Below, in pieces: positions 26,312-35,736 of a stretch of DNA of 54,563 bases. The translations under genes were made by a program, and so were the position numbers. Numbering within the stretch: the stretch's first letter is position 1; every line of letters starts with the position of its first letter. The DNA comes from an uncultured Pirellulaceae bacterium (GTDB lineage: Bacteria > Planctomycetota > Planctomycetia > Pirellulales > Pirellulaceae). The DNA lies in contig CAJQQR010000124.1 of NCBI GenBank assembly GCA_905480545.1, positions 1-54,563 of the forward strand. Reading direction: 5' to 3'. A model generated the notes under the pieces. It ran no database searches. It was not told where the DNA came from and worked only from the letters and a program-made list of their open reading frames with translations.

Positions 26312-27093
26312 TGTTCCGCCCTCCCCTGCCCTGCGGACGCAATCGGGTTTGTTATTTCAAGCGATTCTAGCGGGCTGCGTTGGGCGTTGATGAAATCTTC
26401 TACGAACGGCTCTGATGGATGCTTGACCAGGTCGCGAAGTGTGCCGATTTGTGCAATTGCTCCAGCTTTGAGCAATACAATTTCTGATGCAAGAAATCCT
26501 GCTTCAGCAATATCATGCGTTACGACGATGACGGTCTTTCCAAGTGAAGAAAAAATAAGCTGCAATTCATGCTGCAGTTCCGAGCGAATCAACGGGTCAA
26601 GCGCACCCATCGGTTCGTCAAGCAGAACAATCGTTGGATCCAAAAAAAGAGCCCGCATCAAAGACACACGCTGTCGCTGCCCGCCGGAAAGTTCACTTGG
26701 AAATCGGTCGAAAGACGCCTGCGGCAGGTGCGTTAATTTTGCAAGCTCCGAGAATCGATCCGACGTTTTCTCCAACTCCCAATTTAGGTGACTTGCCATC
26801 AGGCAAACGTTTTGTCGGATGGTAAGATGCGGAAATAATCCTCCATCTTGAATCATGTACCCCATCCGATGCCGCATTTTTAGAACGTTTTCGGGTGTCA
26901 GTTTTTCATTGTCGAGGTAGACTGCACCCGTATCGGATGGCAGCAGCCCCATGATGATTCTAAGTAAAGTTGACTTGCCGCAGCCGCTTGGTCCCAGCAG
27001 CGCTGTCGTGCTGCCCGATTTAAACGTCAGTGATGTTGCATGTAGAGCGACGGTATCGCCGAACCGTTTTGAAATGTTTTCAAGATTCAACAT
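26308..27093 (-). CDS. ABC transporter ATPase (OpuCA/ProV-like)
   Basis: A 261-residue ATPase that powers the fused importer. Walker A GPSGCGKST (about 34-42), Q-loop MGYMIQDGGLFPHL, signature LSGGQRQR, Walker B IVLLDEPMGALDP and the switch His in VVTHDI. No C-terminal CBS domains, unlike OpuCA/ProV, so osmotic gating through CBS is absent. The last codons overlap the permease start (ATGA, 26308-26311). The region coding the tail also contains a GGGCAGGGGAG word. Confidence 0.93.
   Translation of the reverse strand: MLNLENISKRFGDTVALHATSLTFKSGSTTALLGPSGCGKSTLLRIIMGLLPSDTGAVYLDNEKLTPENVLKMRHRMGYMIQDGGLFPHLTIRQNVCLMASHLNWELEKTSDRFSELAKLTHLPQASFDRFPSELSGGQRQRVSLMRALFLDPTIVLLDEPMGALDPLIRSELQHELQLIFSSLGKTVIVVTHDIAEAGFLASEIVLLKAGAIAQIGTLRDLVKHPSEPFVEDFINAQRSPLESLEITNPIASAGQGRAEQ
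26321..26331 (-). other. GGGCAGGGGAG word (KOPS-like), minus orientation
   Basis: Fourth exact copy, with an overlapping second GGGNAGGG match (GGGGAGGG, 26319-26326). It is inside the C-terminal codons of the ATPase gene. Confidence 0.4.
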
Positions 27094-27248
27094 GTATTAG
27101 GCGTTTTGGCTAATTTTATAAGCTTTTCAAACTAAAGCCGGTTTTGCTAAAAAATGTCTAAGAATTTTGAAATTTTTAAGAATCGGCAGATTTATCATTC
27201 CTGTCGGCAGCATTTCGAAACGGTCGTTAGATAGATCGGTGAGGAAAC

Positions 27249-27992
27249 TCAACCTCCGCGAGAGTGAGAGAGAAGCCATTTGTAAAGTTCTTCGTTTGCG
27301 TACGTTTCGCTCCAGCTGTTGTGTCCAACGCCCTTGTAAATCGTGAATTTTGCATTTTTGCCACCTGCTTCTTTGATGGCGTCAATCATTTTTTGTGTTC
27401 CACTCAGCGGGACAACATTGTCAGCATCACCGTGAAATGTCCAAATTGGAAGGTCTTTTAAGGCTGACGCCGATTTCGGGGTACCTCCGCCGCAGACCGG
27501 TGCGGCCGCTGCAAATAGCTTTGGATGTTTGGCGCAAAGAGTCCATGTACCGTAACCGCCCATGCTCAGGCCGGTGCAGTACATTTTCTTTTTATCAACG
27601 CTCAGCTTCCCCGCAACTTCGTCAACCATTTTGGCAAGTGCGTCGGCTTTGGTTGTCCACCAGTCGTCTCTTGGGCATTGTGGTGAGATCACAATAAATG
27701 GAAAGTCTTTCCGCTTTTTTACCAATTTAGGCGGGCCCCATTTTCGAACCTGGTTAAGGTCGTCACCACGCTCACCTGCACCATGCAAAAACAGCATCAA
27801 TGGGAACTTTTTGTTGGCCGTATAGTTTTTCGGAACAAAAAGATCGTATTTCAATTCGACGTCTTTATCGTCAACTTTGTATTTGAAAACACAGTCGACT
27901 TGCTCGCCCGGTTTGGGGGCTTGAGCGTTTAGAGTTGCAGCGGAAAAAACGCCGAACATTAGAGCAATCATCAAAAAATTTTTCGATTTCAT
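27249..27992 (-). CDS. Secreted alpha/beta hydrolase (esterase / prolyl-oligopeptidase-like)
   Basis: A 247-residue hydrolase with signal peptide MKSKNFLMIALMFGVFSAAT. Motifs: oxyanion region LFLHGAGERGDD, nucleophile elbow G-L-S-M-G-G with the catalytic Ser, the acid Asp in TFHGDADNVVP, and the His in GVGHNSW. This matches the peptidase S9 / phospholipase-carboxylesterase type of exported esterases common in planctomycetes next to sugar-degrading genes. The substrate is unknown. No close neighbour gives a pathway. Confidence 0.88.
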   Translation of the reverse strand: MKSKNFLMIALMFGVFSAATLNAQAPKPGEQVDCVFKYKVDDKDVELKYDLFVPKNYTANKKFPLMLFLHGAGERGDDLNQVRKWGPPKLVKKRKDFPFIVISPQCPRDDWWTTKADALAKMVDEVAGKLSVDKKKMYCTGLSMGGYGTWTLCAKHPKLFAAAAPVCGGGTPKSASALKDLPIWTFHGDADNVVPLSGTQKMIDAIKEAGGKNAKFTIYKGVGHNSWSETYANEELYKWLLSHSRGG

Positions 27993-28119
27993 TTTGTTTC
28001 TCGTTCCGTTGATATGGAGTATTCAAAGTCGTTGCCCAATTGTTGTTCTCTTGGAACGACAATTGGGTGGCAAGGGTCTTTAGAAATGCCGCGAACGAAT
28101 TTGCGATGTTTCGTTTATT

Positions 28120-29124
28120 TTAAACGCGCCCTTGGTCGGTTGCGCCCGCCACAGCTAACTTTTCATCACGATCTTTCAAGGCCAATTCGATTGATTTAAG
28201 CTCATCGTCAGTCAAAACCCAGTCAGCAGCAGCAACCGTCTGTTCGATTTGCTCAGGTTTTCGAACACCAACAATGGCTGACGTCATTTCAGGACGGCTT
28301 AAGGTCCATGCGATCGAAAGCTGGGCGAGCGGACGATCATTTGCTTTCGCAATTGGTTTGATCGCATCGACAAACTCAAGGTTGATTTCCAGTTGTGGTG
28401 ACGCGAATTTTGGATCTCGGCTTCGATGGTCGGTCACCTCAAGCGATTCGGCTCGCTCCTTTGTGAATCCACCTGTCAACAATCCTTTTCCCATTGGGCT
28501 ATAGCAAATTACACCGATGTTTTCATCACCGCAAAATGGTAGGATTTCGTCCTCGATACCCCGATTAAGCATATTGTACGGCGGTTGCAGCGAAGCAACT
28601 GGATGAATCGCTTGCAGTCGTTTCATCTGCGACGCATTGTGATTCGAAACGCCGATTTCTCGAACTTTGCCCTGCTCTTTTAGCTCGACCATCGTCGACC
28701 AGCATTCTTCGATCATTTCGTCCGGATCAGGCCAATGCATTTGATAGAGATCGATACTTTCAACGTTCAATCGCTTTAGGCTCGCCTCACATTCAGCGAT
28801 CACGCTTTCACGTGTGATCCTCGCAAAAACCGTCCCGTCTTCGCGATTGATTCGTCCACATTTTGTTGCAACAAACGGACGACTCGCTGAGTCAATCTGG
28901 GACAAGGCCTTTCCCACCAATTCTTCGCTGGCGCCAGCGCCGTAAACTGCGGCGGTGTCAATCCAATTGATTCCCAATTCGATTCCTCGCAGCACACCAT
29001 CGATCGCCTGTTGACCATCTTGCGCTCCCCAGCCAAACGCCCAATCGCCACCGCCGATCGCCCACGTTCCGACTCCGATCGTGGTGAGCTCTAGGTCTGA
29101 ATTTCCAAGTTTTCGTTTTTGCAT
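28120..29124 (-). CDS. Aldo/keto reductase
   Basis: A 334-residue NAD(P)H-dependent aldo/keto reductase with a TIM-barrel fold. ATG 29124 gives the normal family start (MQKRKLGNSDLELTTIGVGT); the reading frame stays open 168 bp further up, which is not believed. Catalytic tetrad candidates: the Asp in NWIDTAAVYGAG, the Tyr in the same motif, the Lys in VATKCG and the His in YQMHWPD. NADP-site residues follow in IVGVRKPEQ. Substrate class unknown. It lies downstream of the class V aminotransferase gene on the same strand. Confidence 0.92.
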   Translation of the reverse strand: MQKRKLGNSDLELTTIGVGTWAIGGGDWAFGWGAQDGQQAIDGVLRGIELGINWIDTAAVYGAGASEELVGKALSQIDSASRPFVATKCGRINREDGTVFARITRESVIAECEASLKRLNVESIDLYQMHWPDPDEMIEECWSTMVELKEQGKVREIGVSNHNASQMKRLQAIHPVASLQPPYNMLNRGIEDEILPFCGDENIGVICYSPMGKGLLTGGFTKERAESLEVTDHRSRDPKFASPQLEINLEFVDAIKPIAKANDRPLAQLSIAWTLSRPEMTSAIVGVRKPEQIEQTVAAADWVLTDDELKSIELALKDRDEKLAVAGATDQGRV

Positions 29125-29284
29125 TTTTTGTATCTGATTTCGGATTAACAGTTTGTTGTTGGTTGCCAAAAGGAAATCTAATGATTCATTGACTTCATTC
29201 AAGCATGAAAGCGAAGCAAAAATACCAATGTCCAAGCTTTCCTTGAATGGCCTTGCTGGCCTACTCATTACAAAGGGACACGTT

Positions 29285-30553
29285 TTAAGCAAGCTTCGGT
29301 GACGCGATCACTCGAATGTCGCTCAAGAGTCGCTCGACTTCGTTCAGCGTATTGTAATGTAGTGCACCGATGCGAACCATTCCTTCGGGCGCGAGGCCAA
29401 GCGATTCATAGAATTGCAAAGCGTAGTAATGTCCATTCCAAACGAAATGGCCACGATTACAAAGTTCTTGTGCAAAAGCGGTCGTCGGCATCGTTTCTAG
29501 CGTGATCGAAAAGGTGGCAACTCGCTCGTCCCCCCGACCGACCTCATCAATACCGTACACTTTGATTCCAGCGATCGACTTGAATCCGGCCAGCAAAGCA
29601 TCCGAAAGTACCTGTTCATATTCATTGATTGCCGAGAACGCCGCGACCAAAGCCTCGCGCCGCGACGCAGTTTCAGAAGGCAATTCGCGATACCCAATTT
29701 CAGCAATGTATTCAACGGCCGCCAAGCTTCCCGCGATACATTCGTGACTTTGTGTTCCCGTCATCCATTTGCCTGGCAAGTCGTCGGGAGCTGGCCGAAC
29801 CTTGTAGGCCTTCAGGTCTTCCATCAACTGTCGTTTGCCCCAGAGAATTCCAGTATGTGGCCCAAAAAATTTGTAAGCCGAACACGCAAGAAAGTCACAT
29901 TCAAACTCTTGAACGTCAATGAGGCGATGAGGTGCAAAATGGACGGCATCAAGAAAGACTTTGGCGTTCACTTCATGAGCCATTTGGGCAATTTGCTTGA
30001 CCGGGTTGATTCCACCAGATGCATTCGAGGCACAACCGACGGCAACCAACTTCGTTTTTGAATTCAGAAAAGATTGAAGTTGGTCGATGTTCAGTTTGTA
30101 ATCGTGATGGTTAAAGTCGACATAATTGACTTTGACGTTTCGGTCTTCTGCCGCCAAGACCCAAGGCGTTACATTGGCGTCGTGGTCCAACCGAGTCACA
30201 ATGATTTCATCGCCAGCATCCCACGTCTGCGATAGGGCTCTAGAAAAAGCGAGCGTCAAAGATGTCATATTTTGACCAAATGAGACTTCTGCGGGATCAT
30301 TTGCATTCACAAAATCCGCGAAGGCTTGATGGGCTTCGGCAAGGATCTCGTCACTTTCAATCGCGGTTTGAAAGAGCCCATGATGGTTTGCATTTCGATG
30401 AAGCAAATAGTCTGAGATGGCATTTGCAACGGACTTAGGAACTTGAGTCCCGGCTGGACCATCAAAATAAGCCGCAGGAAAACCGTTGACCTTCCGTTCA
30501 AAGGCTGGAAACTGGTTGCGAAGTTCAAGAACTTTTTCGTTGGACAAAGACAT
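29285..30553 (-). CDS. Class V aminotransferase (cysteine desulfurase-like)
   Basis: A 422-residue PLP enzyme of the NifS/SufS superfamily. ATG 30553 is chosen since it gives MSLSNEKVLELRNQFPAF; the frame runs 200 bp further upstream through a 15-bp repeat, which is not coding. Features: AYFDGPAGTQVP, the PLP-contact TRLDHDANVTPW and the Schiff-base Lys in CSAYKFFGPHTG. The active-site Cys loop of true desulfurases is not clear, so it could be a desulfurase-like enzyme of the SAM-independent family with another substrate. It is followed by the aldo/keto reductase gene. Confidence 0.87.
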   Translation of the reverse strand: MSLSNEKVLELRNQFPAFERKVNGFPAAYFDGPAGTQVPKSVANAISDYLLHRNANHHGLFQTAIESDEILAEAHQAFADFVNANDPAEVSFGQNMTSLTLAFSRALSQTWDAGDEIIVTRLDHDANVTPWVLAAEDRNVKVNYVDFNHHDYKLNIDQLQSFLNSKTKLVAVGCASNASGGINPVKQIAQMAHEVNAKVFLDAVHFAPHRLIDVQEFECDFLACSAYKFFGPHTGILWGKRQLMEDLKAYKVRPAPDDLPGKWMTGTQSHECIAGSLAAVEYIAEIGYRELPSETASRREALVAAFSAINEYEQVLSDALLAGFKSIAGIKVYGIDEVGRGDERVATFSITLETMPTTAFAQELCNRGHFVWNGHYYALQFYESLGLAPEGMVRIGALHYNTLNEVERLLSDIRVIASPKLA

Positions 30554-30659
30554 TGAGGATTCGTTTGATCGAGTTCGGGTAGACTTTAGGTAATCGGTCC
30601 TGGAATAAACGTCGACACGGACGTGTATAGCTCGCATAATACCAAAAATTGGAGACGCG

Positions 30660-30749
30660 AAGTCCGCGATTATGAAGTCCGCGATTATGAAGTCCGCGAT
30701 TCTGAGGTCCGCGATTCTGAAGTCCGCGATTATGAAGTCCGCGATTCGG
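30660..30749. repeat. 15-bp minisatellite, six units
   Basis: Six tandem copies of AAGTCCGCGATTATG with a few substitutions (positions 2, 13 and 14 vary). It lies between the aminotransferase and the broken Uma2 gene. The copies are nearly identical, so the array is young or homogenised and probably variable in number. Confidence 0.95.
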
Positions 30750-30797
30750 GCCATCCGCCTCTGCCAACCAAACTACCGAAAATTTAGAGTGACGAGT

Positions 30798-31402
30798 ATG
30801 GCTGAAATACTTCAAGAAATCTCAGGGCAGGATTGTCTTACAGGCAAGTTGTCGTCCAACGTCAAACACGAATTTGTAGCCGGGTTTATGTATGGCATGG
30901 TCGATGGTAGGAGTTCGCATCATGCCATTGCAACCGATGTCTTGATTTCGATCGGAACACAGCTGAAGGGCAAATCCTGTCAGCTGGTCAATTCTGATAC
31001 AAAAATTCGAATTTAACTCGCCTCCCACATTCGGTATTACTATCCCGATGTTTCGATCGTTTGTTCACCCAATCCAATCGAGGATACCTTTTAGGATCAG
31101 CCCGTTGTTATGATTGAGGGTTTATCCGGTGGCACTCGGCGAACGGACTTAGGTAAAAAAAAATCGCCTATTTGCAGATTCCGACACTGAAGACTCTGAT
31201 TTTTCTCGAACAGGACGCGGTTGCCTCGATCGTTTTCGAAAGAAGCGAGTCAAATTTTTCCGTGACGAATTATTCGAAGCGTGATGAATCCATTGAGATC
31301 AACGAACTTGGGATTTCACTTGAGCTAAAAAGCATCTACTCGCGAGCATTTAGCGAATCATCGAATCGCATGAAACGATCGAAAACTTCATTGAATTTGT
31401 AG
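30798..31402 (+). pseudogene. Broken Uma2-family (DUF820) endonuclease-like gene
   Basis: ATG 30798 gives MAEILQEISGQDCLTGKLSS and VKHEFVAGFMYGMVDG, HHAIATDVLISIGTQLKGK and LVNSDTKIRI, the usual Uma2/DUF820 N-half. Then TAA 31014-31016; the frame goes on RYYYPDVSIVCSPNPIEDTF; TAG 31092-31094; DQPVVMIEGLSGGTRRTDL; and a 9-A run (31155-31163) shifts the frame before AYLQIPTLKTLIFLEQD to a stop at 31402. Uma2 proteins have a PD-(D/E)XK nuclease fold; the Asp in PDVS and the Glu of the VIE-type motif (here MIE) are still visible. Two stops and one shift make this a pseudogene. Confidence 0.85.
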
Positions 31403-31594
31403 CTTTGATCGATTGGGCGGGGGCGACGCTTGGTCGAATAAATCGCATTCGGCTAGCTGCTTTCATGACGATCCACTGTTGAAATTTCTCGATTTTGTTC
31501 AAATGGAGGGATACGACATGGGCGGCTTGTTTCTGTTTTCAAACTATTGAGCCGCCGACGCGTATTTTCTATCACCGTAAACGCATTCTTTCTT

Positions 31595-33391
31595 ATGAAA
31601 CAAATCCGAAACTTTTGCATCATCGCCCATATTGATCATGGAAAATCAACTTTGGCGGACCGGTTGATCCAAGTTTGCGGTGGCGTCTCGCTTCGCGACT
31701 TGCATGATCAGATGCTCGATTCGATGGACATCGAGCGCGAACGTGGAATCACGATCAAAAGCAATACGATTTCACTCGATTACAAAGCAAAAAATGGAAA
31801 CGATTATTTGCTAAATCTAATCGATACCCCGGGGCATGTAGATTTCTCCCACGAAGTCCGACGCTCTCTGATGGCTTGTGAAGGCGCATTGATTATCGTC
31901 GATGCGTCTCAAGGCGTCGAAGCGCAGACGGTCGCCAATCTCTATCTTGCTCTGGAGCATGATTTGGAATTGCTACCGGTCATCAACAAAATTGACCTTC
32001 CATCCGCAGATGTTGAACGAGCCCGAGAAGCAATCGATGCGGAACTGGGGCTTGATCCACTTGAAGCGATCCCTGTGTCGGCGAAGGCAGGGATTGGGAT
32101 TGAAGAAGTCTTAGAAGGCATTGTCGAGAGACTACCCAGTCCGACCGGCGACCCCGATGCTCCACTCAAGGCTCTTATCTTTGACGCGCATTTTGATAAA
32201 TATCGTGGCGTGATTCTGCAATGCCGAGTGATGGAGGGGACGTTAAGACCAAAGGATACAATTCACTTTATGCACGCCAATCGTGATTTTACGGTCGACG
32301 AGTTGGGCTATAACCAGTTTAAACTTGTTCCAAAAACACAATTGCAAGCGGGCGAAGTTGGTTACATTGTTGCCGGCGTAAAAAGCGTTCAAGATATCGA
32401 AATCGGCGATACGATTACGCTATTGGATCGCCCCGCTGATGAACCGATACCCGGTTATCAGGAAGCCAAGCAAGTTGTGTTTTCCTCAATTTACCCGATG
32501 AGCACCGATCAGTATGTAGATCTGACCAAGGCTCTCGATAAACTTGCGATCAATGATGCGGCGTTGACTTATGAAAAGGATAGTTCAGCAGCGCTCGGTT
32601 TCGGATTCCGCTGCGGGTTCCTTGGCTTGTTGCACCTCGACGTTGTTCAAGAACGGATTCAACGCGAATTTGATATCGGTCTCGTGATTTCGGCTCCTTC
32701 CGTTAAGTACATCCTTGAATTGACCGATGGTTCGACTGTAGAAGTTGATAACCCAAGCTATTGGCCTGAGCCAATGACGATTCAATCCGCTTCTGAGCCA
32801 TACATCAAGGCATCGATTCTGACTCCGGAATCTTATGTCGGACCGGTTATGGAATTGTGCCGGGAGCATCGCTCGGAGAGTCAAACGATGAATTATTTGT
32901 CGGCTGGGCGAATTGAAGTCATCAGCGAAATGCCGCTGGGCGAAGTGCTTTTTGACTTCTATGGTAAACTGAAAATGATTACGCGTGGTTACGGTTCGTT
33001 TGACTATGAGCCGATTGAGTATCGCAAGACAGACGTTGTGAAAGTTGACATTCTGGTGAATAAAGAACCAGTCGATACGCTTTCTTACTTGGTTCATCGT
33101 GAGAAAGCTCGGACCCGAGCCCTTCATTATTGCGAACGGTTAGCCAAGGAGATTCCTCGTCACCAATTTAAGATTCCAATCCAAGGCGTCATTGGCGGCA
33201 ACGTCATTGCACGAACAACGATCGCTCCATTCCGCAAAGACGTGACGGAGAAACTTTATGGCGGCGATGTGACGCGAAAGAAAAAGCTGTTGGAAAAACA
33301 GAAAAAGGGAAAAGCCAAAATGAAACAATTTGGCAGCGTCAATATTCCGCAAAAGGCATTTGTGTCTGTACTCCGCGCTGACAACGATTGA
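31595..33391 (+). CDS. lepA: Elongation factor 4 (LepA)
   Basis: A 598-residue translational GTPase that back-translocates or remodels stalled ribosomes. ATG 31595 gives the family's start MKQIRNFCIIAHIDHGKST (P-loop AHIDHGKST). Switch II is DTPGHVDFS, and NKID and SAK are the guanine-binding motifs. The C-terminal domain has GGDVTRKKKLLEKQKKGKAK, unique to LepA. The frame is open 48 bp further up from a weak start at 31547, not believed. Intact, in a region where two neighbours are broken. Confidence 0.96.
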   Translation: MKQIRNFCIIAHIDHGKSTLADRLIQVCGGVSLRDLHDQMLDSMDIERERGITIKSNTISLDYKAKNGNDYLLNLIDTPGHVDFSHEVRRSLMACEGALIIVDASQGVEAQTVANLYLALEHDLELLPVINKIDLPSADVERAREAIDAELGLDPLEAIPVSAKAGIGIEEVLEGIVERLPSPTGDPDAPLKALIFDAHFDKYRGVILQCRVMEGTLRPKDTIHFMHANRDFTVDELGYNQFKLVPKTQLQAGEVGYIVAGVKSVQDIEIGDTITLLDRPADEPIPGYQEAKQVVFSSIYPMSTDQYVDLTKALDKLAINDAALTYEKDSSAALGFGFRCGFLGLLHLDVVQERIQREFDIGLVISAPSVKYILELTDGSTVEVDNPSYWPEPMTIQSASEPYIKASILTPESYVGPVMELCREHRSESQTMNYLSAGRIEVISEMPLGEVLFDFYGKLKMITRGYGSFDYEPIEYRKTDVVKVDILVNKEPVDTLSYLVHREKARTRALHYCERLAKEIPRHQFKIPIQGVIGGNVIARTTIAPFRKDVTEKLYGGDVTRKKKLLEKQKKGKAKMKQFGSVNIPQKAFVSVLRADND

Positions 33392-33422
33392 TCACGAGGG
33401 AGTTGTTTTTTCAGTCGTTTTT

Positions 33423-33702
33423 TTAAGATTTATTTTTTGCGTCGTCGAAGTTTGGAGTGGGCCGTTTGTAGTTGAAAGAGTATTCGTGGCGATCCCAATG
33501 TCCTCCGAAATTGCAGATTTTGCGAAATTCGAGGTTGTCGTAATAGGCAAACAAATACTTGCGAAACTCATCAAAAGGAAATCGTTTAGACTGAAACGAA
33601 TTCAAGGCTCGTCGATCCGCATCCGATTTCGTTTTCTTAGAAACTAGTTCGTTCCAGTCCTTTTAATGCTTTGTCAAAGTCTGGTCAGTAATCACGCCAC
33701 AA
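33423..33702 (-). pseudogene. Decayed gene fragment, unknown family
   Basis: From 33702 the minus strand reads LWRDY, an in-frame TGA (33685-33687), PDFDKALKGLERTSF, then a shift into KKTKSDADRRALNSFQSKRF, PFDEFRKYLFAYYDNLEFRK and ICNFGGHWDRHEYSFNYKRP to a TAA at 33423. The aromatic, ordered composition is clearly that of a protein and joins across the lesions. I do not recognise the family. It converges on lepA. Confidence 0.4.
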
Positions 33703-33870
33703 AATTGAATCACGAATTGATGGAATTTAAACAGGACGAACAGGATTGTCAGCATGAAAAAAAGAACATCGGAATGTGCAGGGGCAAGCAGGCGTCGCGG
33801 AGATAGACCGAATTACGTGCTGCAAGATAGTGAAAAAAGAGCAGGAGTACCCCAAGGATCGATGACAGAA

Positions 33871-34212
33871 TCAACCGGCAGCTTGCAAGATGAGTGCTTC
33901 GACGACATCAGAGTCGATTTCGTCGGGTGACTTGAAGTTGATGTGGCGTCGTGTTGAACCGTTACCAAGGAGAACGCCGTTGGGATCTTTGAGCACAGGA
34001 TCATTTGAAATGGAAAGCTGCACGTGGTTCTTGTAACGAAAGATTCCGCAGAATTGCGATTCTTTTTCGTTTGGTTTGGCGGTGTAAAGGATTCCACCAT
34101 ATTTCGGAGTTGTTTTTGCCGTCGGGATTGTCCGAAGGATGATTTCATCAATCATTTGAGTAATGATTTGCTTTTCGGTTTCATTCACGATAGAGACAAC
34201 ATATCTGAGCAA
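33871..34212 (-). CDS. DUF1801-like protein
   Basis: About 113 residues, reading from TTG 34212. RTIPTAKTTPKYGGILYTA, SQFCGIFRYKNHVQLSISND and DPNGVLLGNGSTRRHINFKS are typical of the DUF1801 (YdhG-like) fold, followed by DIDSDVVEALILQAAG. The function of the family is not established. The N-terminus is short and starts with a non-ATG codon, with a TAG three codons upstream, so the 5' end may be lost. The gene is followed by a spacer and the decayed fragment. Confidence 0.62.
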   Translation of the reverse strand: MLRYVVSIVNETEKQIITQMIDEIILRTIPTAKTTPKYGGILYTAKPNEKESQFCGIFRYKNHVQLSISNDPVLKDPNGVLLGNGSTRRHINFKSPDEIDSDVVEALILQAAG

Positions 34213-34245
34213 GCAGTTCTAGTAAACAAACGACATTGAACCAAA

Positions 34246-35715
34246 TCATTTGGTCGAAATCACGTTTTCCTGGACTGGCATGACCCGCTCGTAAACCGCG
34301 TTGTCGACTAAATAAAACCAGTCCGCAAATCGTCTGTTGATATTATCAGCAATTTTTCTCTGCGCCGCCAGCTTTTCGTTTCGTGTATCCAGTTGTATTT
34401 GGTACTGGCGATTGGCCTCTCGTTCGTCATCCTGTGATTGAGTGATCCTCGAGGTCGGCTCGATAACCATAGGTTCAATACTGTTTGGCTCGCAACCGTT
34501 TTTGGGCGGCGAGGGGGGGCCATTATTCTTTTTTTCTGCCCCACTTTCGTCAGGTTTCTTTACCGAAGCATTTCCTATCCCAGGTTTGACCGGCATCGGG
34601 AACTTTAATTCATCAACGTCTACCGAAACCATCAAATATCTCTGATCTGGATTTCCAGAAGTGCCCGGTAAAAGATTTCCGAACCATAGCTGATACGCAA
34701 GTCCAGCGCTTGTCGTAAATGATAATTGCCCACCGGCGCTCAGAACCTTTATGGGGGTCTGTTTGTCGTCAATGAAAAAGCCCAGCTTTCTTATGGGCTC
34801 GACAATCTGGAAGGTGTTTGGGATGGGTTTTCTCTCGGATAATGTCTTGGCAAGGCCACCGCTCTTTTTGAACACGTCAGTAATTTGAAAAGCTGTTATT
34901 GCTTCTCGGAGTGGCTCCAATGTATTCGCCTTTATAACGAAATCCGAATCCTTAGCGCCGTCGCCAATCACAAGCGTGTCGGTCACCCAAGAATTAGAAT
35001 TGAAGCTCGCCGCAAATTCATAGTTTTTCTTAACTTGGATCAATCCGTTTGACGCTGCCGCATAGTTTTGCATTTTGATCGAATCAATGTCGAACTGAGT
35101 CCCCACACCACTGCTTAAAATTCGTGGATTGATCCACGCAAAAAGATTGGTTGTTAAGATGCTCGGATCAAATTCGCAAACATAGATGATGCGTTGTTTA
35201 GGGACGCGGACAAACCGCAGGGCGGGATTGTTTTTTACCGCTTTGCCGATTATCGCAGCCGCCAGTTCCTTTTTCGAACGATCCTGCAAAGTGACCTTAA
35301 TGCCAACGCCCTTTTGTCCAACTTTAATTCCGTCGGCGGGCTCGATAACACCGTAAGTCTCCTCGTCATTGGGGTCTTCAGACGCAATATCCAAGATGAT
35401 CAGCCCGACCAGACTGGCTGATGTTTTTGAAATCCGTTCGGCTGAATCCACAGGATAGTTTTGCCGAGATTGCACGGTCCAGCCAAAGTTGAGGCTGCGA
35501 TCCAAAACTAAAGAGGATGATTCGTTCTTATCCGAATCAAATTTCGTAATCGTCAATGAGCGGACATCTTTCGATTCAAAATCAAACAATGGTTTGTTAA
35601 CGCTACTGCTGATTCCAGAGTCCGCCGACTTTGGGTAAAAGAGATAGGCCGCTATGGACAGCACAATCGCCGTTAGCGCGAATCCGCCGGTTACAATGTT
35701 TCGTGAGTCACTCAT
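34246..35715 (-). CDS. DUF4340 domain protein of the Gld-type ABC cassette
   Basis: A 489-residue membrane-anchored protein: one N-terminal helix (IVTGGFALTAIVLSIAAYLF), then a DUF4340-type beta-rich region (VRSLTITKFD, the repeated strands of WTVQSRQNYPVDSAERIS, FAWINPRILSSG) and a Pro-rich, Asp-rich linker (KKNNGPPSPPKNG), ending in a coiled-coil-like tail. DUF4340 proteins go with GldA/GldFG ABC transporters; the role there is unknown. It starts just before the GldFG gene ends, about 20 bp apart, so it is the last gene of that operon. Confidence 0.85.
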   Translation of the reverse strand: MSDSRNIVTGGFALTAIVLSIAAYLFYPKSADSGISSSVNKPLFDFESKDVRSLTITKFDSDKNESSSLVLDRSLNFGWTVQSRQNYPVDSAERISKTSASLVGLIILDIASEDPNDEETYGVIEPADGIKVGQKGVGIKVTLQDRSKKELAAAIIGKAVKNNPALRFVRVPKQRIIYVCEFDPSILTTNLFAWINPRILSSGVGTQFDIDSIKMQNYAAASNGLIQVKKNYEFAASFNSNSWVTDTLVIGDGAKDSDFVIKANTLEPLREAITAFQITDVFKKSGGLAKTLSERKPIPNTFQIVEPIRKLGFFIDDKQTPIKVLSAGGQLSFTTSAGLAYQLWFGNLLPGTSGNPDQRYLMVSVDVDELKFPMPVKPGIGNASVKKPDESGAEKKNNGPPSPPKNGCEPNSIEPMVIEPTSRITQSQDDEREANRQYQIQLDTRNEKLAAQRKIADNINRRFADWFYLVDNAVYERVMPVQENVISTK

Positions 35716-35736
35716 GTTCTAACTTTTGAATGGTTG

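Noticed and set aside
28120..29292. Longer start for the aldo/keto reductase at 29292
   Set aside because: The extra N-terminus has no family likeness; ATG 29124 gives the normal start.
30554..30754. Extended aminotransferase start through the 15-bp repeat
   Set aside because: The extension encodes (I)IADF-type repeats from the minisatellite; ATG 30553 gives the normal start.
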